Both the position numbers and the translations under genes were made by a program. Shown here piece after piece: positions 11,912 through 22,665 of a DNA stretch of 64,000 nucleotides (the first letter of the stretch is position 1; every line of letters begins with the position of its first letter). The notes under the pieces were generated by a model. It did no database searches. It saw nothing but the letters and a program-made list of their open reading frames with translations, and was not told the DNA's origin. This stretch comes from Melieria omissa (Eukaryota; Arthropoda; Insecta; Diptera; Ulidiidae): NCBI GenBank assembly GCA_963971225.1, contig OZ020268.1:53928404-53992403 (forward strand), in the 5' to 3' direction.

Positions 11912-12800
11912 AATCTAACTTTTTTGATAAAAACCATAACCGGTAGGGTCCCTGGAAAAAATTAATTAAAAAACTTACTGTTCTATAAATAGATACAACA
12001 CATCTACAGTAAGCGTCAAATGAACACATACACTTCGCTTTATTATAATAAAAAAAACTTAATAATTTAACTTCTCTTAAAGGCTTTATGCACTTTCTTA
12101 AATTGTAAATAAAACAAACAATTTTGCAAAAATTTCAAATCAAAATTTAAAATGCTATACTAACTAACAACGAACATCTCTTTTGGCACCCACTGTACGA
12201 CAAATGTGTTTTAATAATTTCTATCTTTGTTGTAGCATTTCTAATCTACACCGACAATAAATATTTAGAGGTCAGAACATAAATTGTGTAAACTTTTGTT
12301 GGGTTTATTCTTAGATGACTTTAAGGCTTTTATACACTATATTTGCTTTCGTTTTTAGCCCAAGTTTAGCGCATCTTTAAAAAAAATCATTAAAGTTCAA
12401 AAGATCGAAAACAGTGCAACAGTGTTCTATAGGCGTTGGTAATAAAGTGAAAAAAGCAGTTCTACTCAATCAACACTTCATAAAGGTGTTGGCAGGGAGA
12501 GGGGGCTCTGTGGGCAAGGAAAGACGAAGACGCAACTGTTTTTTAATAAAGCGAATTCGAATATTTATGATAGAAACATGGATTTTTGTATCTTTTCGTA
12601 CGCAGAGGCAAACAAAAAACAAAAAATTAGTTTTACTGAACATTTTAACTGTTGCATTATGAACAACAAAAATGTTAAATTTCACAGCTTCCTGGTGAGA
12701 AATTTCACACTGCGAATTCCAAAATAAGTATGAAACAAAACTTCCAGACTCATAGGCATTGCAAATTTGCGGAGAATTTCACTGTTTGGAATCTATAACT
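11912..12800. other. Intergenic DNA, nothing recognised
   Basis: AT-rich sequence between the piggyBac-like element and the tandem array. Short open frames on either strand have no recognisable motif. No RNA gene or element end was found. Confidence 0.4.
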
Positions 12801-14130
12801 GTGGCTGAAAGCCCAAATCCTTTGTTACTAGAGTCCGACCGATTAATCGGCATCGGCTAGTATCGGCCAATAAAATTGGTATCGGCATCGGCCAGTATCG
12901 GCATCGGCCAAAAAAAAAAGAATCGGCTTCGGCCTTTTTTGGCCGATGCCACATTGGCTTTTTTGGCCGATGCCACATCAGTTTTTTTGGTCGATTTTCC
13001 TGCTTTCATTTCTTGTTTGTTTTTATTTGCAGCTGAATCGCACTGTCTTTCTTTTTCATATCTCGCTTTGTATATTTATTACTTTTTTATTATACGTTAC
13101 AACTCAGTGTTGCCTGATTAGAGGGTTTCTCCTTAGATTTGTTTGGATTTTATGACAAATATTTAAGGGGTTCTATTTTTGCTACATCAACACCTTGTCC
13201 AGCTATATTGGCTATTGGGTCTCTTGTTAATTGCTTGTGCCAAATAGAATGAGTAATTTTCATGAAATATTAATTTTATGTGTTATAAATTTGGGGGAAA
13301 TTTTAGCTTAATGTATTTAAATTCTGAATTTTCTTGTAATTTTATTTAGTTTTTAGTTGTTTATTTTCTCGTTTTTGTTTGTTAATTTGTGATGAATGTG
13401 ATGAAATGTACTATATATACAATAGTTCCTTTTGTTGTTTTATAAAATAAGCTGCGTTTTTGATTGAATTCATTCGTGTTTTTTTTTCTATGAAATCAGC
13501 ATCGGCCGATTTTCGGCCTTTTGACCGATTAATCGGCATCGGCATCGGCCAAAAAATTTGGTATCGGTCGGACTCTATTTGTTACTTTGGGCACAATAAA
13601 CTTCAATCTCTGCATGAAAGAAAGCTTGGAGATGAAAGTAGTCTTATTCAACATTCCAAAGACAACATGGGGTGTTCACTTTCTTTAAGGTCAATCTTAA
13701 GGTTGTGGGAAAAGCGCAAATCCTTTGTGAATTTGGGCAAAATAAACTTGAATCTCTACATGAAAGAAAGCTTGGAATGAAAGTAGTCTCATTCAGCATT
13801 CTAAAGACAACATGTGGTGTTCACTTTCTTCAAGGGTCGATCTTAAAGTTGTGGCAAAAAGCGCAAGTCCTTTGTGACTTTGGACACAATAAACTTCAAT
13901 CTCTACATGAAAGAAAGCTTCGAGATGGAAGTAGTCTCATTCAACATTCTAAAGACAACATGTGGTGTTCACATTCTTTTAGGTCAATTTTTAAGTTGTG
14001 GTAAAAAGCGCAAATCCTTTGTGACTTTGGGCAAAATAAACTTCAATCCCTACATGAAAGGAAGCTTACAGATAAGAATACTGCATTCTACAGACTACAT
14101 GAGGCATCCACTTTCTTTGAGGTCGATCTC
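12801..14130. repeat. Tandem array of about 147-bp units, interrupted by a hAT MITE
   Basis: The marker TCCTTTGTGA recurs at 13721, 13868 and 14015, exactly 147 bp apart each time. A further copy (TCCTTTGTTAC) lies at 12819 and again at the MITE's right edge at about 13575. Each unit also contains ACTTCAATCTCTACATGAAA, CAACATGTGGTGTTCAC and AAGTTGTGGCAAAAAGCGC with minor differences. The 749-bp hAT-like element at 12829-13577 sits inside the first unit. Because 147 is divisible by three, some frames stay open through several units; I treat these as repeat artefacts, not genes. Confidence 0.85.
12829..13577. mobile_element. hAT-like MITE, TAGAGTCCGACCGAT ends
   Basis: Perfect 15-bp inverted termini (TAGAGTCCGACCGAT ... 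ATCGGTCGGACTCTA) are flanked by a perfect 8-bp duplication, TTTGTTAC (12821-12828 and 13578-13585). Subterminal DNA on both sides is packed with ATCGGCATCGGCC motifs and their inverse, so the ends can fold back on themselves. There is no transposase. The 8-bp TSD supports the hAT superfamily, although canonical hAT ends more often start CA. Confidence 0.9.
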
Positions 14131-14249
14131 GCTTACTGCAACTACGGTAAAGGGACCTTTGACTACAGTAAAAAGAATGGGATGCTAATGCATTGATTTG
14201 TTAGTTGAAAGATACTGGGTTTTGATTTAAAAGAAAATGAAGGCTTTAA

Positions 14250-14634
14250 AAAAATCTCCTCTCCTCCTTACACGCTAGGCGAACCTATCTTGCGTGTTCT
14301 TTCATTGTTGGGTTATTAAAGGGGTCTATTAATTGCCCGCCCCTTTTGAGGAAAGTGGCTTTCAATGTCCCTACACGTAACCTACGGCACATAGGGACTT
14401 TCTACCTCAGTTTTTACAGGTCGAACTATGCGAGGAATGCGCCTCTGAGTAGAGCCCTTGCGGAACTAAATAGTGTAACCGACTTTGACATTTCGTTTCC
14501 CAAGGAGACATTGTTAAATTTAATATTGTTTAAATTAAGCTGAACATCTTTACTTGTGTTCCTTTATTGTTCCTATAGTCAGTAAGATCAAAATGTTCAT
14601 TGGCTAAATAAATAAATAAATAAAATAAAAAAAA
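14250..14634 (+). mobile_element. 5'-truncated LINE 3' end with TAAA tail
   Basis: Flanked by an 11-bp direct repeat GAAGGCTTTAA (14239-14249 and 14635-14645). The reading frame at 14346-14543 ends FYRSNYARNAPLSRALAELN followed by FDISFPKETL. This is the characteristic C-terminal RT-tail sequence of jockey/RTE-like non-LTR elements. A stop codon, a short 3' UTR and a (TAAA)n tail follow. This is a dead-on-arrival insertion. Confidence 0.85.
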
Positions 14635-14896
14635 GAAGGCTTTAATAATATTAGAGGATTTTAGGGAAAAGTGCTACGCAGCAGTCTGGAAGATGTTTGA
14701 AAGTACTGTAGAATTGCTGGTAAAAGCTGTTCCAGAAAAAAAATTACAGTCTCAGTCTGAATAATTTTGATTCTAAAATGGGGTTTTTTATGAAAATCAA
14801 ATCACTGCTTGATAATTTTTTTTTTCTGATGCTCAAATTTTTCTGACGCACTCCTTAGTTGTAGACAGCTAAATCTACACAGATAATACATAACTA

Positions 14897-15061
14897 CAGT
14901 GACACTCGCTTAAGTACTTCCCCTCTTGAGAACTTACAACTTTTAAGTAACCAATATTTGAGGACTCTATGCGCTAAGTGCACTTAGTACTCAATCTTCT
15001 TAAGTACTTAACCTAAAAAAGATTGCGATTCATAGAGGAGGTACTTAAGCGGGTTTCACTG
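14897..15061. mobile_element. pogo/Tigger-like MITE, 165 bp
   Basis: Ends CAGTGACACTCGCTTAAGTA (left) and CAGTGAAACCCGCTTAAGTA (right, reverse complement) are inverted repeats. The element is bounded by TA at 14895-14896 and 15062-15063. The CAGT...CGCTTAA ends and TA target resemble pogo/Tigger-type elements of the Tc1/mariner group. Most of the element is palindromic around AAGTACTTA motifs. Confidence 0.75.
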
Positions 15062-15107
15062 TACGTGTATACAATGTTCAACGAGTAACATATAACATTT
15101 AAGGATC

Positions 15108-15181
15108 TCCATCTGGTACCGCTAGGGACCCAACAGGGTCTAGGCATGGCCAAATCAGCCAACCAGCTTAACCTAACCTAA
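15108..15181 (+). mobile_element. Short LINE 3' tail (CTAAC-tail family)
   Basis: Only the last ~75 bp is present: CGCTAGGGACCCAACAGGGT then CCAGCTTAACCTAACCTAA. The near-identical direct repeat AACATATAACATTT / AACATAAAACATTT brackets it, consistent with a TSD. The sequence matches the 3' end of the minus-strand copy at 7186-7462, so the two are the same family in opposite orientation. Confidence 0.6.
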
Positions 15182-15189
15182 CATAAAAC

Positions 15190-16120
15190 ATTTGCATTAA
15201 CAATGTCTAACGTGATACTTTGTAGTTTAGTAAAATCCTTAAAAATAAAAATATCTCCTCTCCTCCTTACACAAAATTTCTCAATCTTATGAAACCCATG
15301 TTTCTCCCTTCTAGCTTTAGACATGAATCCTAGACGCGCACCTGACATTAAACTGATTCGGTACACGTACGCATCTAGCTTCGACATACATACATACACA
15401 CCAGTTAGAACTGTTCATCATTACAAAAACAACCATAAATGTATGCCGATATGTGCGTGAACTGTTGCATAAATTAAAGTGAATATTGAGTCAAATATAC
15501 AACAATTATTGATCACGTTTCCGGTCTCACGTTCGTTTTTTCCTTTGCTCTGTTTGATCAAATATCCACTCAATTGTTTACAAGCAATAAAGCAATGGGA
15601 TCTGCAGCAATTGGCATTAATTGAATGCAATCTATTGAAAATATTTGCTTATAATTACGTATATCAGTATATATGTAATTCGCTTGTTTTTGCTGGCGTT
15701 GTTTATTTACATCAAATCAAATTTCTTATTGGTTCTCTAACTTTGTGCACGTTTTTGTGACCACTGCTTCTTCACTGTCTTCTTATTTCTTGTTTTTCTT
15801 AATTTTTTTGTTTGCTTGCAATGTCTAAAATCTTCTTTTATTGTTGCTGTATTTGGTCAAAGATATTCACTGCACTGCATTTGCCGTTGTCAACGTTGCC
15901 AATACGCGCACACACAACGCGCAGAATTGCGCCGACCAACTGAGCGGCGCCGTTTTACCGCAACACATTTAAGGCGGCCGGTGTGGCGTCGAACGGAGCA
16001 GCCAACATTGCAAAAACGCTGCCAGTCAAAATGGCAAACATGCGAGAGCGCAACAACAAAAGCATAGCAGCAGAAATGGCTCCAAAGTTGGCGGCAAATG
16101 GTGTGTGTGTGTGTGTGCTT
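15190..16120. other. Intergenic DNA, nothing certain
   Basis: No gene is supported. The 20-mer ATCTCCTCTCCTCCTTACAC at 15253-15272 is an exact repeat of 14254-14273 inside the LINE fragment. A GT microsatellite ends at about 16117. Short frames overlap on both strands without conserved motifs. Confidence 0.35.
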
Positions 16121-16130
16121 TGCGCTAAAC

Positions 16131-16599
16131 CATGGCACAATAAACAAGGTAGTGGCAGGAAGGAGCGAATTTTATTTTTTTCTCGTCAGAGTTCGGTAGG
16201 TTGTCAGAAATTTTTGTCTGCTTTGTTTACATTCGGCGAACAGCATGGCCACTCAACTCTTTTTCTGTGAAATTTTAAGCATGTTTGCAATGACGAAAGG
16301 ATATTATTTTTCCAATTTTCGTTAACTTTTATGAATTAACGCAAAATCGGCGAACTAGCACTTAGCACTTTTGCCCCTAATTGTAAAACAACAGATTAAA
16401 ACAAAGAAGCTATGTACTTTTGCTGTTAATTGGTGTATTTTTACGTTCTCGAATAGACCAAGTGGTCTATTCGATGCTGGCAATACTGTTGGCAAGAGAA
16501 CCGTCCGTCCGATTTGACAATGAACCGAACAAAAACACTAACAAAATACACGTGAATTTTTTCGCTCCTTCCTGCCACTACCTTGTTTATTGTGCCATG
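16131..16599. mobile_element. P-element-like MITE with 39-bp perfect TIRs
   Basis: The 39-bp inverted repeats are identical and begin CATGGCACAATAAACAAGGT. They are flanked by a perfect 8-bp direct repeat CGCTAAAC (16123-16130 and 16600-16607). CATG-initial termini containing AATAA...AAGGT and an 8-bp TSD are features of the P superfamily. There is no transposase; the interior is AT-rich. Alternatives are a Mutator- or Merlin-type element if the TSD is read as 9-10 bp. Confidence 0.8.
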
Positions 16600-16609
16600 C
16601 GCTAAACCG

Positions 16610-17740
16610 TAACTGGGTCCGCAAAACTTTAAGTTCTGATGGCAACGCTTTCAGGTTGTGAGAGCGTGGACATCTCTCCAGCAAACATTAAAAGCTCAAT
16701 CCGGCTGCCAACAAACACGACTATTAAAAGCAGATAAAGCACGCAAAACAACAATAACAGCAAAACGAAGGTTTTGAGTTGCCGCTGTTGGTCCATTTGG
16801 AGCCTTTGGCCTTGGGCCTTTTTATTTCATTTGGGCCTTTTTTATACAAACATGTGTAAGCAAAAAAAGACAAACTTTTGGGGCAATTGGTAAAAATTTA
16901 TGTATCAAAGCAAATTGTCGAAAACATAAAATGGTCCTCCGTTCTCATTTTGAGAAAATTCGGGTACAAACATTTTTAGTTGAGTGGCAACCGTTCCACA
17001 GAAAAATCAGGGAATTTTAAAGCAGAATATGAAAAAAATTAGTGCAAACCAGTGGCACGCAAATTTTTGTTGTTGGCCGCGTTACTTACTATGAAATGCT
17101 TGAAATGCAGAGACAAATTCAATTGAAAGACTTTTTAGTTAAAAAACGCATTGGATTACAAGTGTTAGTGGAGAAAAAAGCGAAGTACTAATGGGCCTAA
17201 AGAATTTTACTCCAGTTTAAAGTTTTGCTTTAAAGTTGTGGTGCTCTGGTAAATAATTTAATTTAGTAATTAATTTAATTTTAGCCAAACTACAACTCAA
17301 TAATAATCGCTATTTAGGCACAAAAGTTGATACAGAAACAAATGCCTGAGCGTTGAACTGTGACAAAACAGAAGCCAGCGCGAGGCCCAACAATTCAGCG
17401 AGTTGTTGTTATTGAGTGATGTTGTTGGGAACCAGCAAAGCAAGAACCAGCCGAAGCTACAGCAAATGTTTGTTGTAGTTGAGGCAGCACAACAAACCGC
17501 GAACCGAAGCCTCTTCTCAGATTTTAAAATATGCTGTGTTGTTATAATGGAGCCAACGAAAACCAGTGAATTCTGTTTTAGTTGTAATTGAGCCAAAGTG
17601 ACCCACCGTGATGTTGTTGTGAAGCAGCAAAACTAGAACCATAGTGAGCCACCGCTGCACAGCTTCTGTGCACTGATTTTCACTCTGTCTAATCCAAAAA
17701 TTATATACGAGTACATAGCTTCAGATTAGGTGACCACTTT
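16610..17740. other. Intergenic DNA, nothing recognised
   Basis: AT-rich sequence with CAG/AAC-type simple repeats near 17400-17650. Overlapping frames on both strands (about 17300-17596) look like chance openings in low-complexity DNA. Confidence 0.35.
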
Positions 17741-17789
17741 GTAGAGATGGCCACTCAAACTGCTGGGTTCATACAACTTCACTTCTCAC

Positions 17790-17975
17790 GTGTGACGATA
17801 TGGTCTGGTACACCGATGGTTCTAAGATTGAAGGTGGAATGCGAGCGGGGATATTTAATACCAGCACCCAGTTGGAAGTCAGTTTGGGAGAAAAGTCCAC
17901 AGTCTTCCAAGCTGAGGTCTTTGCCTGACTTTACTGACTCAATGCCCTGAGAAAGAGAATAATCATACAGCCCTG
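17790..17975 (+). pseudogene. LINE RNase H domain fragment
   Basis: The frame reads DDMVWYTDGSKIEGGMRAGI followed by FNTSTQLEVSLGEKSTVFQA and EVFAL. YTDGSK and FQAEVFAL correspond to the first two catalytic motifs (Asp and Glu) of the RNase H domain carried by I/R1/jockey-type LINEs. The frame breaks soon after and neither reverse transcriptase nor a 3' tail is present, so this is a relic. Confidence 0.75.
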
Positions 17976-18360
17976 TTCCAGAATCCGAATCGGATCGGAA
18001 ATGGATTTGATTCCGATCGTCGGTGTTCTACATTCTGATTATCGGAAATATTTTCTGATGTAACCCTGTCCTTAAATCCGATTAAGTCCGAACGAATTTG
18101 GATCGGAAATTTGGTGTTCTGCATTCCGATTATCGGAAATTTTTGTCGAAAATAATCCGCTAAACAAAAAGGTGGTGGAATTTAAATCGGAAAGCAGCAA
18201 AACGAAAACAAACAACGAAAATGTAAGCGAATAAATTAAATATCGTGTTAAATAAAACTAATAAATTAATTTTTAATCAGGGGCTTTCTGGAACCGATCT
18301 GGGAAAAATCAAGGAGTTCCGGTACAGTATTGGGGGAGATGAACTCCTCCAACATGGAAT
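17975..18360. repeat. Degenerate ATTCCGATTATCGGAAAT direct repeat
   Basis: The motif ATTCTGATTATCGGAAAT (near 18034) and ATTCCGATTATCGGAAAT (near 18124), each preceded by GGTGTTCT, repeat about 90 bp apart. The region is rich in GATCGGAA/TTCCGATC palindromes. It resembles subterminal DNA of a decayed DNA transposon, but I could not define both ends. Confidence 0.4.
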
Positions 18361-18546
18361 AAGTGATCCGATACAAGTCGAGCTGTTGCTCGACTCCCAT
18401 ACCTAATCTAACAACTCCACTCTTGACATTCCCTTTCAGCATTCTTGAAACGATTTTTCCGTCAGCTCAAAAGTTTATCTCCGCAAATTATTTTCATATA
18501 TTTATATATATATTTATATTTTATATTTATATTTTCTCATATTTTT

Positions 18547-19831
18547 GTTTTTTTTAGAGGTTTGTTTTTCGAATAGAGATAAAACTGGCATTTTGTGGTC
18601 AAATCTGGCAACTCTAATGTCATTTATGTTCAGTTTGCCATTTCATCATGAACAGGTTGACAAAAGAACAACGCTTGCAAATCGTGCAAATTTATTTCGA
18701 AAATAATGGTTCAGTTCGCGAAGTTTACCGCAAGCTCCGTCCATTTTATGGTCGACATAATCGTCCATCAGAGCAATCAATTCGGTTAACCATGGGTCGT
18801 TTTCGCACTAAGTTTACTCTATGTGATAATACGCATCCGCAGAGTCGTCGAACAGTGCGCACCGAAGAAACAATTGCCGCTGTAGAGCAAAATGTTGAAG
18901 AGGACCCGAATGAATCGATTCGCCACCGTGCACAGCAATTGGATCTTTCTCCATCAACTTTATGGAAGATTTTGCGCAAAGATCTTGGCTTGCGACCTTA
19001 CAAGATCCAGCTTGTGCAAGAATTAAAGCCGCGAGACCATGCAATGCGTCGTGATTTTGGTGTATGGGCCGAAAATGAGATTGATCTCGATGCTGATTTT
19101 CATCGCAAAATTTTGTTCAGTGATGAGGCTCATTTTTGGTTGAATGGCTACGTCAACAAGCAAAATTGCCGCATTTGTAGTGAAGAGAATCCACATGAGA
19201 CCCTTGAGACGCCATTACATCCACAAAAACTGACTGTTTGGTGTGCTCTATGGGCTGGTGGAGTCATAGGGCCATACTTCTTCCGAAATAATGCTGGAGA
19301 GTCAGTTACCGTTAATGGAGACCGGTATAGAGCCATGATAACCGACTATTTTGTTCCCGAATTGGATGGCATGAATGTGGATGAGTTGTGGTTCCAACAA
19401 GACGAAAACGAGTGCCACACAGCGCACGTCACAATCGATTTATTGAAGGAAACATTCGATGAGCGCATAATTTCGCGGAATGGACCTGTCAATTGGCCAC
19501 CAAGATCGTGTGATTTGACACCATTGGATTATTTTCTTTGGGGATATGTGAAGTCGCTCGTCTACGCCAACAAACCAGAAACGTTAGGGGACTTGGAAAC
19601 CAACATTCGTGGCGTTATTGCCGACATACGGCCCCAAATGCTCGAAAAAGTGGTTGAAAATTGGACCTGTAGAATTGGCTTTATTCGAACCAGCCACGGC
19701 GGCCACATGCCCGAAGTCATATTTAAACATTAATGGCATAAAATTATCCTTCCAATAAAGCCAAATTGATGGACATTAAAACGATTTTCTTGTTTTATTT
19801 CAATTCGAAGTTCTATACCTCTAAAAAAAAC
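18547..19831 (+). mobile_element. Tc1/mariner-group transposon (DD41D), apparently full length
   Basis: The left end GTTTTTTTTAGAGGT (18547-18561) and the right end ACCTCTAAAAAAAAC (to 19831) are exact inverted repeats, with TTCGAAT shared further in. TA occurs within both ends (TA|GAGGT and ACCTC|TA), so the true termini may be GAGGT...ACCTC with a TA target duplication; the flanking T8/A8 complementarity leaves this ambiguous. One uninterrupted transposase frame occupies the centre. Total length of about 1.3 kb is normal for the group. Confidence 0.85.
18648..19733 (+). CDS. IS630/Tc1/mariner transposase, intact 361 aa
   Basis: This is a cut-and-paste transposase with an N-terminal helix-turn-helix region (residues ~1-120; LTKEQRLQIVQIYFENNGSV near the start) followed by a DDE_3-type catalytic domain. 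Candidate catalytic residues are Asp in LFSDEAHFW, Asp in WFQQDENECHTA and Asp in LTPLDYFLWGY. By my count 41 residues separate the second and third, giving DD41D. The frame has no stop or frameshift over 361 codons and starts with ATG at 18648. One oddity is QQDENECHTA where this family normally has QQDGATCHTA; the aspartate itself is kept. The protein ends in the family-typical EVIFKH. It may be recently active or still functional; this is not proved. Confidence 0.92.
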   Translation: MNRLTKEQRLQIVQIYFENNGSVREVYRKLRPFYGRHNRPSEQSIRLTMGRFRTKFTLCDNTHPQSRRTVRTEETIAAVEQNVEEDPNESIRHRAQQLDLSPSTLWKILRKDLGLRPYKIQLVQELKPRDHAMRRDFGVWAENEIDLDADFHRKILFSDEAHFWLNGYVNKQNCRICSEENPHETLETPLHPQKLTVWCALWAGGVIGPYFFRNNAGESVTVNGDRYRAMITDYFVPELDGMNVDELWFQQDENECHTAHVTIDLLKETFDERIISRNGPVNWPPRSCDLTPLDYFLWGYVKSLVYANKPETLGDLETNIRGVIADIRPQMLEKVVENWTCRIGFIRTSHGGHMPEVIFKH

Positions 19832-21081
19832 ACCACCAACATGTATGTTTATTTAAATTTATTGAAATTGCATGTTGCTTGGGACCGAATAAAAAATATC
19901 ATCAATTATACATTATAGTACATAGTAGACAAACGTATAAGAATCATTATCGCATATTATTTATTTACTTGTTCATTGATGCATTCATGCGATTTAAGAA
20001 AAAAAAATATTTGAAAAAATAATAATAATGGTGTTCTAGCAATATTTGCATGTTTTTCTTTATAGTATATTAAAACAAAATAATACAAACGCAAAACAAA
20101 GGAAATTTGCCATAAAGTAGACGTGTATTAGAAATAAGTTAATTGAAGTTGTTTTGCGCATAACCAGATTTGGAAGTTTTTACCGGAATTTTACTGCTGC
20201 ATATGTTGTCAATGCACAAGCAAATCGCATTTTTTGCTTTCAGAAAATACCATTAATTTTTCTTTTGAAGTATTTTTTTTTATTTTATTTTGTTTTTTAA
20301 TTTTTTTTTACATTTTTTACTTGCATAATAAATTTCAAAATTTTACGACAGTTTGAAAAACGCAAAAGCCTTTCTTTGCTGCTGCTGCAGTGTTAAATAT
20401 ACTTGCATGTGTGTTGTTGGTTTCGTAATTGGTTGATAGCAGTTTGGGAAAAGAAGCCGTTAGCGTTTCTTCTTCGTTTTGGTTTTTTTTTTTTTTTGAA
20501 AAACGTAGACAGAACAATTTGCGAAAGTTAAATGGGGTTTTTGTGCAACGCCGGGTGTGTTTGTATAAAAGCTTTTAGCAAAATTGAAGCTGCGTTTTCT
20601 GCCGTTTTTTACACGTGAATAAAAAGTATTAACAAAAAGAAAATAAACAGCTTATAAATCAAAAAATAAAAAATTTCAAGAAAAAAGAAAACAAATCGTC
20701 GCAGTTTAGATGATTGAGAAATGCGGAGACGCAAGCGGTGCGGCATTACGAAAAAGATGACAAATCAACAAAAAATATATATGTATGTGGTAATTCTAGA
20801 AGAGCGAAATGTGTGCGCAATGCTGCTGCATCGGTTTCGCACACGCCCACACCACCAACGCATTAAACAAAAGGAAAATTTAAATTGTTAAAAGCGAATC
20901 TGAAATGGAAATTCAAACGGAAATTCATAAAAAGACATTTTTAAGCAAATTTTTGTAGCTGCTACTGTTGCAATGTTAAGGAAATTATGATTTTTAGTAG
21001 TACTAATAGTAGTAGTAGTGATTGACTGTCCGCTGCTTGCGCTGCGCTCTTCTGTGCTGCTCGACTTTTGCTTGTTTTGCT
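19832..21081. other. Downstream flank / 3' UTR side of eIF5
   Basis: Very AT-rich DNA between the transposon and the eIF5 stop codon. The part adjacent to 21081 should include the eIF5 3' UTR (minus strand), but I cannot place the cleavage site securely among the many TTTATT sequences. No further gene is supported. Confidence 0.4.
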
Positions 21082-22665
21082 TTAGATGTCATCGATATCA
21101 ATCTCCTCGCCCTCGTCGTCGTCATCGACAATCTTCTTGGCAACGGTGGTCACTGCGGCCGCCTTCAACGGCTCCACACGTGCGCGGTCATTATACTCGA
21201 TTTCCACATCAGAGTCCTCGTCATCATCCTCAGACGATTCCTCCTCTTCGGCCTCCTTCAGCCACTGTATGAACGGCTTGACCTTCTCGTGTATCTCGGT
21301 GGCAATTTCCTTCGACACATACTTCTTGCTCACCTTCTGTGCCCATTCCAAGATGGCCTTTTCCTCGAGTATGTCCGAATCGTAGAAGAGCTTGAATATA
21401 CCGGCCACCTTGCTCATCAGCTTGGCCGAGTGCAGTGCAATGATTTGCTCGAGACCACCGATCAGATAGCGCTGAGCCTTCGGATTGTTGTGCGTAAAAC
21501 GCAAAAGCAAATTACGGTTCTTGCGGACCTCCAGCGTGATGTTGTCGGAGAAGAGCAACTCGGCCAAGACCAAGGTGGCCTTGTGCACGATATCCAGGCG
21601 CTCGGCCTCGATATAGAGCTCCTTGTGTACGGCAACCGAATCGAGTTGGCCGGCATCGCGCTTCTTCTTTACCAGTTCGTAGAATATATCGATACGCTCC
21701 TTCTCCGTCTTGTCGTAGTCATCGGAGATGGTCATGCCCTTGGCGCCTTCGGTAAGGTCCTGCAGACGGGCACGTATGGCTTCCTGCAAAACAAGTGGAA
21801 ACAATTCAAGTGTAAGAAGACATTATTTTTTCCACTTTGTAAAACTTATTTACAAAATTATTGATATGCATAGCACACTGTCAACTAATAGACCGCTCAC
21901 CTTCGACACATCCACACTCCAGTTGGCATCGTCGTCATCGTCATCGCCATTCTGCGCCGGTATAGCAGCGCTTATCTCGGCCTCTGTCTGGCTAGCCTGA
22001 TTGCCGCTGCCGCCATCCGATTCGCCGCCCGAGTTATTGGCTCCCGAATTATTTGCCGTGCCATCGACACCGTTCTCGCCGTTCTTCTTGCAGCGACGCG
22101 AGCGTTTGCCTTCGGTCAGCGACGAGCCCTGTGCAGCCGGATTCACCGTCGGCGGATTCTTCAGTATAAAAGTGTTCACCTTATGGTTGACTTTCAGCAA
22201 ACCATGAAAGCCGCATGCCTTGCAAGCCTGCGAAATGGTTTGATTCTTGGCCGAAACGGTCAAATCAGTTTCCGGATTATCACACTCAGGGCACAGGACA
22301 AATTTCCGTATGAAGCCGTCGAGTAGATCCTGCAACTTGCTGGCATCATGCGAACCATTCACAATGAAACGCTCGTTCTGAAACAACAAATTACAATAAC
22401 ACAGCGCAATTAGCATAAATTATTAACAGCCTAAAAAAAGCATCGTGTTTACCTTGTAGTCGAATTGGGTTTGGGCGCCCAATTCGCAGCCAAAGTATTT
22501 GGTCGGATAGGTAGCCGGACGACCGATGGCGCGCGCCACCTCGGCCATGTTCACAATAACGGTCTTAATGCCATTGCCCTTGCCCTCGACCTTGGCCTGT
22601 AGGCGCGGCATTTTATAGCGATAGAAAATGTCGGTGACATTGCGATTTACATTGACGGAACCCAT
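21082..22665 (-). CDS. eIF5: Eukaryotic translation initiation factor 5
   Basis: GTPase-activating protein for eIF2 in the 43S pre-initiation complex; cytosolic and essential. Exons are 22665-22453, 22377-21901 and 21783-21082, all GT-AG and phase 0, giving 463 aa, which fits the family length. The start ATG at 22665 gives [20 protein letters not shown], matching the conserved N-terminus. Arg16 in FYRYK corresponds to the catalytic arginine finger described for the family. A C2C2 zinc ribbon lies at CPEC (100-103) and CKAC (123-126). [16 protein letters not shown] and [13 protein letters not shown] are hallmark motifs. The C-terminal third is a W2/HEAT domain (IARLHS-type ...[20 protein letters not shown]) ending in acidic boxes [14 protein letters not shown] and [13 protein letters not shown], which contact eIF2-beta and eIF1/eIF3. 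A glycine/asparagine-rich linker lies between the domains. Nothing appears broken. Confidence 0.98.

Noticed and set aside
13460..14188. Three overlapping ~105-codon frames
   Set aside because: They are open because the underlying 147-bp tandem unit is a multiple of three; the peptide is just the repeat.
21022..21864. 280-codon plus-strand frame opposite eIF5 exon 3
   Set aside because: It is the antisense shadow of the eIF5 coding exon; it has no motif and the eIF5 evidence is decisive.
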